Positions 30,331 to 34,628 of a stretch of 34,628 nucleotides of DNA are shown here, one piece after another. The position numbers and the translations under genes were made by a program. Each line of letters starts with the position of its first letter. Position 1 is the stretch's first letter. The DNA comes from Phycisphaerae bacterium (lineage in GTDB: Bacteria > Planctomycetota > Phycisphaerae > SM23-33), in NCBI GenBank assembly GCA_016929245.1, contig JAFGJE010000209.1:1-34628 (forward strand), in the 5' to 3' direction. Under the pieces are notes generated by a model. It was given only the letters and a program-made list of their open reading frames with translations, was not told where the DNA came from and searched no databases.

Positions 30331-32547
30331 TCATTCACCCAACGTCCCGCAGAGCACTTCCCGCGGCTTGACTGTGAATTCCGTTTTCGCCTTCGTCGGT
30401 TGAAGGGGAATGTCGTCCCGGAATTTCATGACGTTTCCCTTGGCGTCCAGCCACGAGCAGGTAAACGTGTGCTCGGTTTTATTGACGACCGCGGCGACGA
30501 TTTTTCCGTCGCGCCGGGCGGTCAACGGAATCACGTCCGGGACGGGTTGGCGCGTCTGGGCGTCGATGAGCCGAAACTCCGGGCTGACGCCCAGCGATTG
30601 CAAGGCCCGGATCAACCCGCCCGTGTCGGGAATGGATTTCACGACGACGGCGGTGTCCTGGAACAAGTTCGTCTCGCGGGATTTGGCGTATTCGTTGTGC
30701 GCCCCGACGCGCGGGCCGACGCACAACGCCCCACGCCCGTCGTGAAATCCGCGCTTCAGGAACGATTCCAACCCGCTCCAGGCGTCGTCGGGGATATGCT
30801 GACAGCGCGGCAGGACGATCACTTTCAGTTGGGGGAATCGCTTGAGAAGTTCGCCGTCGGCGAGCATCTGCTCCGTGATGACCGTCGCGGGGAGGTTCGC
30901 TTCCAGGAGCATTTCGAAGGCGAGTTGTAGGGGGTGTTCCGATTTGGGGTCGCGGAGCATGGAGGTGCGGGAATACAGCACCGCCACGACCGGCCGGCGC
31001 TCCATCAGCGCGACGACATCCGGCATGAGTCGCATGATGTCGAGTCCCGCGCGGATGTATTCCTCCGTCGGTCCGGGGCGATACTGGAACAGACCCACGA
31101 AACAGGAATTCGGATCCTTGTCGTTCCGTTCCCACGCCCAGGCGGACGAGCCGGCCAGGCCCGACAAGGCCTGAATCCACAGGTCCGAATACACCTTGCC
31201 CGCCGGCACGTCGTTGATATCGCGGTCGCCGAGCGGGTGATTTTCGGTATTCAGAATCGGCGCTTCCCGAACGCCGCGGATCATCGCGTTGAACAGCCAA
31301 TTCGCCCCGCCGTCCTTTCCGTTGAGCGTCCCGATCTTCCCGAACTCATGCACGTCCACACCCTGAAGTAAGTCGTACTGGCTGAACGCTCGTTCCATCA
31401 TCTTCGCGTGCGTCTGGGCTTCAGGGCGACTTTGTTTCGCCACGTCCGCCAGCCACGCCAGCCAGTCCGCCAGTCGCCGGTCGTTGAATCGCATCCAGTC
31501 GAAGAGTTCCGGGTCGTGCGCGTAAGGCTGCCTCGGCGGTTCGCGGTATTCGCGGATCTTACCCCAGTCCTTGTAGTCCGTGCCCCAGGCTTCGTTGAGC
31601 TTCTCCAGCGTGCCGAATTTCTGCTTTAAGTATTCATGCCACAGTCGCGTCACGTCCGGGTCGCCGTGGGTGAACATCAGCACCGGTTCGTTGGCGACGC
31701 AGACGGACCAGACGTTCGGTGAGTCGGTGAAGGAGTCCAGAAGTTTTTTCGTGAACTCGGCGTAGAATTGCTTCACGCCGAGCTGGTTCAGCGCGACGCG
31801 GAGGAAGCCGCCGAGGTTGACGTTCCAGCCGGGGTGTTTTTCGAAAAGCCAGTCGGGGACGTAATGCGGCGAGAGGAGAAAGTCAACCAACACACCGCTG
31901 TTTTGCGCGCGGGCGAAAAACTGTTTCCGTTCATCGACGCATTCCTGTCGCCAGACGTTTTCTTCAGGCCGAACGTGGCTGGGACCGATCTCCGTCTGCG
32001 TGTAGTTGGTTCCCATCGCGCCGAGGAATTCAATGTCCCGCCGCGCGCCCTCGAACGGCCCGAACCCGAACAGAAACACGGGCCTTATTTCCACTTTCCC
32101 ATCAGGCCAGCAGACTTTCTGTTCCAGGTGACTTCCGACGACGCGGGGATAATCATCCTTCACGCGAAGCGGGGTGGCGACGGGTTGTGCTTTTCCTTCC
32201 GCAATCGCTTTCAATCGCGCGGTTTCGGCGGCGATCAGGTTCGCCAGGTCGCGCTGGGCGTATCCGACCAGTTCCACCCGCCCGTTCGCGCGATCGATTT
32301 CCAGAAGCTCCAGAAATTTCCCAATCAGAAGCAGGCGCATCTTCCCGTATTGATCCAGTCGGCCGGCCTTCTCCAACGACCCCGCCGTCGCGCGAAGCTC
32401 CGCGAACGAAGCCGCCAACTCCGCCGCCCGGTTCGCGGGGGTAACAGTATTCGGTTCCGCCGCGGCTTCGCCCATTACTCTGTCGGTAAGGGGTGGAAAG
32501 ATCGCCAGAAATAGACATCCTGAAATCATTGCCGTTCGAAAAAGCAT
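30331..32547 (-). CDS. Secreted clan-A glycoside hydrolase (GH42-like)
   Basis: A 738-residue protein with an N-terminal signal-type segment (MLFRTAMISGCLFLAIF, then TDRVMGEAAAE). After a helical region (40-125), a TIM-barrel glycosidase resembling the beta-galactosidase GH42 family begins near VFLFGFGPFEGARRDIE. The acid/base is Glu287 in SVCVANEPVL (NE pair), and the likely nucleophile is Glu435 in ILNTENHPLGD. A second domain with VVAVLYSRTSMLRD and LPATVITEQMLADGELLKRF resembles the trimerisation/glutamine-amidotransferase-like domain of GH42 enzymes. The C-terminal part is a beta domain. The family number and substrate are uncertain. It starts 20 nt after the pseudopilin stop in a LacI-headed operon. 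ATG 32547 has AAGGA about 10 nt upstream. Confidence 0.75.
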   Translation of the reverse strand: MLFRTAMISGCLFLAIFPPLTDRVMGEAAAEPNTVTPANRAAELAASFAELRATAGSLEKAGRLDQYGKMRLLLIGKFLELLEIDRANGRVELVGYAQRDLANLIAAETARLKAIAEGKAQPVATPLRVKDDYPRVVGSHLEQKVCWPDGKVEIRPVFLFGFGPFEGARRDIEFLGAMGTNYTQTEIGPSHVRPEENVWRQECVDERKQFFARAQNSGVLVDFLLSPHYVPDWLFEKHPGWNVNLGGFLRVALNQLGVKQFYAEFTKKLLDSFTDSPNVWSVCVANEPVLMFTHGDPDVTRLWHEYLKQKFGTLEKLNEAWGTDYKDWGKIREYREPPRQPYAHDPELFDWMRFNDRRLADWLAWLADVAKQSRPEAQTHAKMMERAFSQYDLLQGVDVHEFGKIGTLNGKDGGANWLFNAMIRGVREAPILNTENHPLGDRDINDVPAGKVYSDLWIQALSGLAGSSAWAWERNDKDPNSCFVGLFQYRPGPTEEYIRAGLDIMRLMPDVVALMERRPVVAVLYSRTSMLRDPKSEHPLQLAFEMLLEANLPATVITEQMLADGELLKRFPQLKVIVLPRCQHIPDDAWSGLESFLKRGFHDGRGALCVGPRVGAHNEYAKSRETNLFQDTAVVVKSIPDTGGLIRALQSLGVSPEFRLIDAQTRQPVPDVIPLTARRDGKIVAAVVNKTEHTFTCSWLDAKGNVMKFRDDIPLQPTKAKTEFTVKPREVLCGTLGE

Positions 32548-32567
32548 TGTCCTGTTATCCTTGTGGC

Positions 32568-33299
32568 TTAATACCAAATCGCCCCACTCCAATCCCAAAT
32601 CACCATATCATCCCCCTTCTCATAATTCTCAAAGTGCCCGTCGACCATGAGGAAGTTGAGCGTGCCATCGTGCCGCCAATCCAATTTGTTTCCCAAAGAA
32701 TCTCCGTAATCCGACGGGGCGAAAAGACCGTCATTGCAACCGCCTTCGTCAATCAGGTTCACCAGCGTTTCCGGATTGGGAGTTTTCAAAGGTTCATAAA
32801 AATTTACATCCTGTGAACGCTGGCGATACCAATGGGTCGCCATATCGTTGTCCCCATACAACTCTTGATGTTGTGAATAATTCAATTTGGAATCATCCGC
32901 ATTCGAATAGGAGGGACAGAGATACAATCCCCGGTTATCGGTATAGGGAAACAATGCGCCGTCGGCTACATCGAAGTCCGGATTGCCGGTATAACCCGCT
33001 GGATCACCGCGGGGAACCCATCGATCATACGCGGCGGAACCTCCGCTATACGCAATGCCCGGCCATTTCCCTCCATGTTCTTCCGCATAAAAGGTAAACG
33101 CCATTCCCATACCCCGAAGATTGGTTTGGCAGAGCACGTTTTTCGCCAGATCCTTCGCCTTCTGCAGACTCGGAACGAGAATACTCACCAGCAGCGAGAT
33201 GATGGCGATGACGACCAGAAGTTCTATCAGGGTGAATGCATTGCGGATTGCGGATTGCGGACTGCGGAATGAAGAAATACGGTGTGTTTTTTTCACCAC
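32568..33299 (-). CDS. Type II secretion-like pseudopilin, H-X9-DG family
   Basis: A protein of about 243 residues with a prepilin leader followed by FTLIELLVVIAIISLLVSIL, the class III signal cut by a prepilin peptidase; the residue before the cut is Ala instead of Gly. LQKAKDLAKNVLCQTNLRGM follows as the amphipathic helix. The C-terminal motif His-x9-Asp-Gly is seen in WRHDGTLNFLMVDGHFENY, as in the large pseudopilin family of planctomycetes and Lentisphaerae. The start is uncertain: GTG 33299 (or 33296) gives a leader of about 20 residues; ATG 33440, 7 nt after the LacI stop, would give about 68. The leader residues SPQSAIRN are encoded by a repeat. It lies between the LacI and glycosidase genes, suggesting a surface or secretion role in polysaccharide use. 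Confidence 0.8.
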   Translation of the reverse strand: MVKKTHRISSFRSPQSAIRNAFTLIELLVVIAIISLLVSILVPSLQKAKDLAKNVLCQTNLRGMGMAFTFYAEEHGGKWPGIAYSGGSAAYDRWVPRGDPAGYTGNPDFDVADGALFPYTDNRGLYLCPSYSNADDSKLNYSQHQELYGDNDMATHWYRQRSQDVNFYEPLKTPNPETLVNLIDEGGCNDGLFAPSDYGDSLGNKLDWRHDGTLNFLMVDGHFENYEKGDDMVIWDWSGAIWY

Positions 33300-33395
33300 G
33301 GAAGAGGTGAATTCTCGTACCTTTTTTCCCGTAACGTGACAGAGTCTGTCTGGATTCCGTTTCAATCCGCATTCCGCAATCCGCAATCCGCAATT
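33239..33395. repeat. Inverted GCGGATT tandem-repeat pair inside the pseudopilin leader
   Basis: 33239-33271 (repeats of GCGGATT and variants) and 33363-33395 are reverse complements except for about three positions over 33 bp, separated by 91 bp. Each arm is a short tandem array of a 7-nt unit. The left arm encodes the SPQSAIRN residues just before the pseudopilin FTLIE motif. Confidence 0.8.
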
Positions 33396-33447
33396 CAACG
33401 CGTCGGGAAACGGGTTCGTATTGTTCTTCCGGCAAATCATAAGGATA

Positions 33448-34521
33448 TCACTGTTTCGGAGGCGCGACGGTTTGCCCGTCCACGATTGATCCTTCCACGA
33501 GAATCTGCTCCCCGGGACGATTCGGATGATTCGCCCGGGCCAACAACGCACGGACAGCCGCGAAACCGATGAATTCTTCCGGCGTGTTGACGGAAGTGAG
33601 TTTCGGCAGTTGCGTATTGGAGCTGGGGTAATCGTCGAATCCCGTCACGGACACGTCTTCGGGTACAGCCAGGCCCCATTCGGCGAGGCGCTCCATCAGG
33701 CCGTATCCCGCCCAGTCGTTGCAGCAAACCCACGCCCGCACGCCGGCGTCGATCCTCCGCCGCACGTTTTCGACGGCGGTCCAGTCGTCCTTGAGCTGCG
33801 AGATGGACACGATGTTGTCGGACTCGTAGGGCAGAGAATTTCGCGTCAGCCCGTCCACGTATCCGCAGAAGCGGAAGCGGCTCCAACTGAAATCCCGGTC
33901 CACGCCGAGAAATCCGACGCGTTCGTGCCCCGCCCGCGACAATCGATCGACCAGCTTCGCCACGGCATCCATCGAATCGACGGCGACGGAATCGCACGGG
34001 GCGTCGGGATATTGGGCGTGCAGCGAAACGCAGGGATAGCGATCGGAAAGGCGCCGCACGACGTCGGGAGGATAATAATGCACGAGGATCAATCCGCTCA
34101 CGCCGTCGCGGAGCAGGATCGAAGGCAAGACCGCCGGGTCGTCCGCGATGTCCCGATGCTGACGCTTGATGTAATGCACCACGGCGTGGGTATTCAGCTC
34201 GCAGGCGGCCTCGGTAATCCCCGACAGCGCCCGATGCACCATCATCCCCTCGCGCACCTCGCGGGCGAGATTTTCATCCGCCACCCGCAGGTCGCTCTGG
34301 ATCAGCACGCAGATCGGCTTGACGTGTTTTTCCGTCCGAACCTCCTTCACCTTCCGCCGCAACCCCGCCGTGTTGCGAACCTGATACCCCATCCGGGAGG
34401 CGGCCTCCAGCACCCGCGCGCGGGTTTCGGGATGAATGGACCGGTCATTCCGCAGCGAACGGGAGACCGTCGCGACGGAGAGATTGAGTTTGCGAGCAAT
34501 GTCACCCTGAATAATCGCCAT
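33448..34521 (-). CDS. LacI-family transcriptional regulator
   Basis: A 357-residue regulator. The N-terminal helix-turn-helix and hinge helix read MAIIQGDIARKLNLSVATVS, then RSLRNDRSIHPETRARVLEA, then GYQV. A periplasmic-binding-protein-like effector domain follows (ICVLIQSDLRVADENLAREV, later WVCCNDWAGYGLMERLAEWG and SVTGFDDYPSS). It probably binds a sugar and represses the downstream pseudopilin and glycosidase genes, which begin within tens of bases on the same strand. ATG 34521 was chosen since the HTH begins immediately after it; ATGs at 34530 and 34557 would add 3 to 12 residues. No Shine-Dalgarno sequence is visible at any of them. A palindrome at 34542-34557 may be its operator. Confidence 0.88.
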   Translation of the reverse strand: MAIIQGDIARKLNLSVATVSRSLRNDRSIHPETRARVLEAASRMGYQVRNTAGLRRKVKEVRTEKHVKPICVLIQSDLRVADENLAREVREGMMVHRALSGITEAACELNTHAVVHYIKRQHRDIADDPAVLPSILLRDGVSGLILVHYYPPDVVRRLSDRYPCVSLHAQYPDAPCDSVAVDSMDAVAKLVDRLSRAGHERVGFLGVDRDFSWSRFRFCGYVDGLTRNSLPYESDNIVSISQLKDDWTAVENVRRRIDAGVRAWVCCNDWAGYGLMERLAEWGLAVPEDVSVTGFDDYPSSNTQLPKLTSVNTPEEFIGFAAVRALLARANHPNRPGEQILVEGSIVDGQTVAPPKQ

Positions 34522-34541
34522 GGGGAGAAGCATAGCATAAA

Positions 34542-34557
34542 TTGCACAAAATTGCAA
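34542..34557. promoter_or_regulatory. Candidate operator of the LacI-type regulator
   Basis: TTGCA CAAAAT TGCAA has perfect 5-bp arms with a 6-bp centre, about 20 bp upstream of the chosen start. It also reads as a direct repeat of AATTGCA. LacI-family operators are usually palindromic, often with a central CG, which is missing here. Confidence 0.35.
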
Positions 34558-34568
34558 GTAAATAATTT

Positions 34569-34574
34569 ATTATA
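34569..34574 (-). promoter_or_regulatory. Possible -10 box of the LacI-pseudopilin-glycosidase operon
   Basis: A perfect TATAAT on the minus strand lies in a very AT-rich stretch (34560-34628) about 48 nt before the LacI start. No good -35 box stands at the right distance, and such matches are common in AT-rich DNA. Confidence 0.3.
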
Positions 34575-34628
34575 ATCATAATTTCAATAAATTACTACTT
34601 ATTGATATAAAATGATTTATATTATTTA

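Overview
The window is a bacterial chromosome segment with moderately high GC and tightly packed genes. A Planctomycetota-like organism (Phycisphaerae or a neighbouring PVC-type lineage) fits best. The signs are an H-X9-DG type pseudopilin with an AFTLIELLVVIAII start, a PqqD-like/M50 protease/HlyD fusion beside GAF-HlyD and DUF3467 genes, a bacterial topoisomerase VI B subunit, and intergenic palindromic repeats. The phylum is an inference; no rRNA gene is present.

Left part (1-5000): the 5' end of a GTP-type PEP carboxykinase gene (minus strand), then purA, with a small regulator gene just upstream that fuses an XRE helix-turn-helix to a degenerate class III nucleotidyl cyclase fold. A large inverted repeat separates these from purM and an unrecognised Rossmann-fold dehydrogenase-like gene (plus strand). 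A GT-C-like membrane protein follows.

Centre-left (6558-15390, all minus strand): read in the direction of transcription from a near-consensus promoter at 15359-15387, the genes are an ATP-grasp ligase, cysteate synthase, sulfopyruvate decarboxylase alpha and beta (ComD/ComE), an aldehyde dehydrogenase and an Fe-S type APS/PAPS reductase, then a radical SAM protein and a Wzx-like flippase. The first five are tightly coupled (two ATGA overlaps, one 17-nt overlap, one 2-nt gap). Together they predict sulfate-derived sulfite -> L-cysteate -> sulfopyruvate -> sulfoacetaldehyde -> sulfoacetate (or a related product), with a ligase that could attach a product to something. This organosulfonate pathway looks like the first half of archaeal coenzyme M synthesis redirected to another end. 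It is the most interesting system in the window.

Centre (15529-23318, plus strand): a cytoplasmic GH31 alpha-glycosidase, then a probable operon of an exported HlyD-like adaptor, a DUF3467 protein, a two-GAF/HlyD membrane protein and a PqqD-like/M50 metalloprotease/HlyD fusion.

Right part (23602-34628): xylulokinase (minus strand), then a 1.4-kb gene-free stretch rich in short hairpins that ends in a strong plus-strand terminator, suggesting a structured non-coding RNA. Next come topoisomerase VI subunit B with a histone-H1-like lysine-rich tail and no A subunit nearby, a small unknown ORF, and rsmA. Last is a minus-strand operon of a LacI regulator, a pseudopilin and a secreted clan-A glycoside hydrolase. 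Three nested palindromic elements with the same architecture but different sequences sit in the intergenic spaces at 23.4, 26.3 and 30.1 kb.
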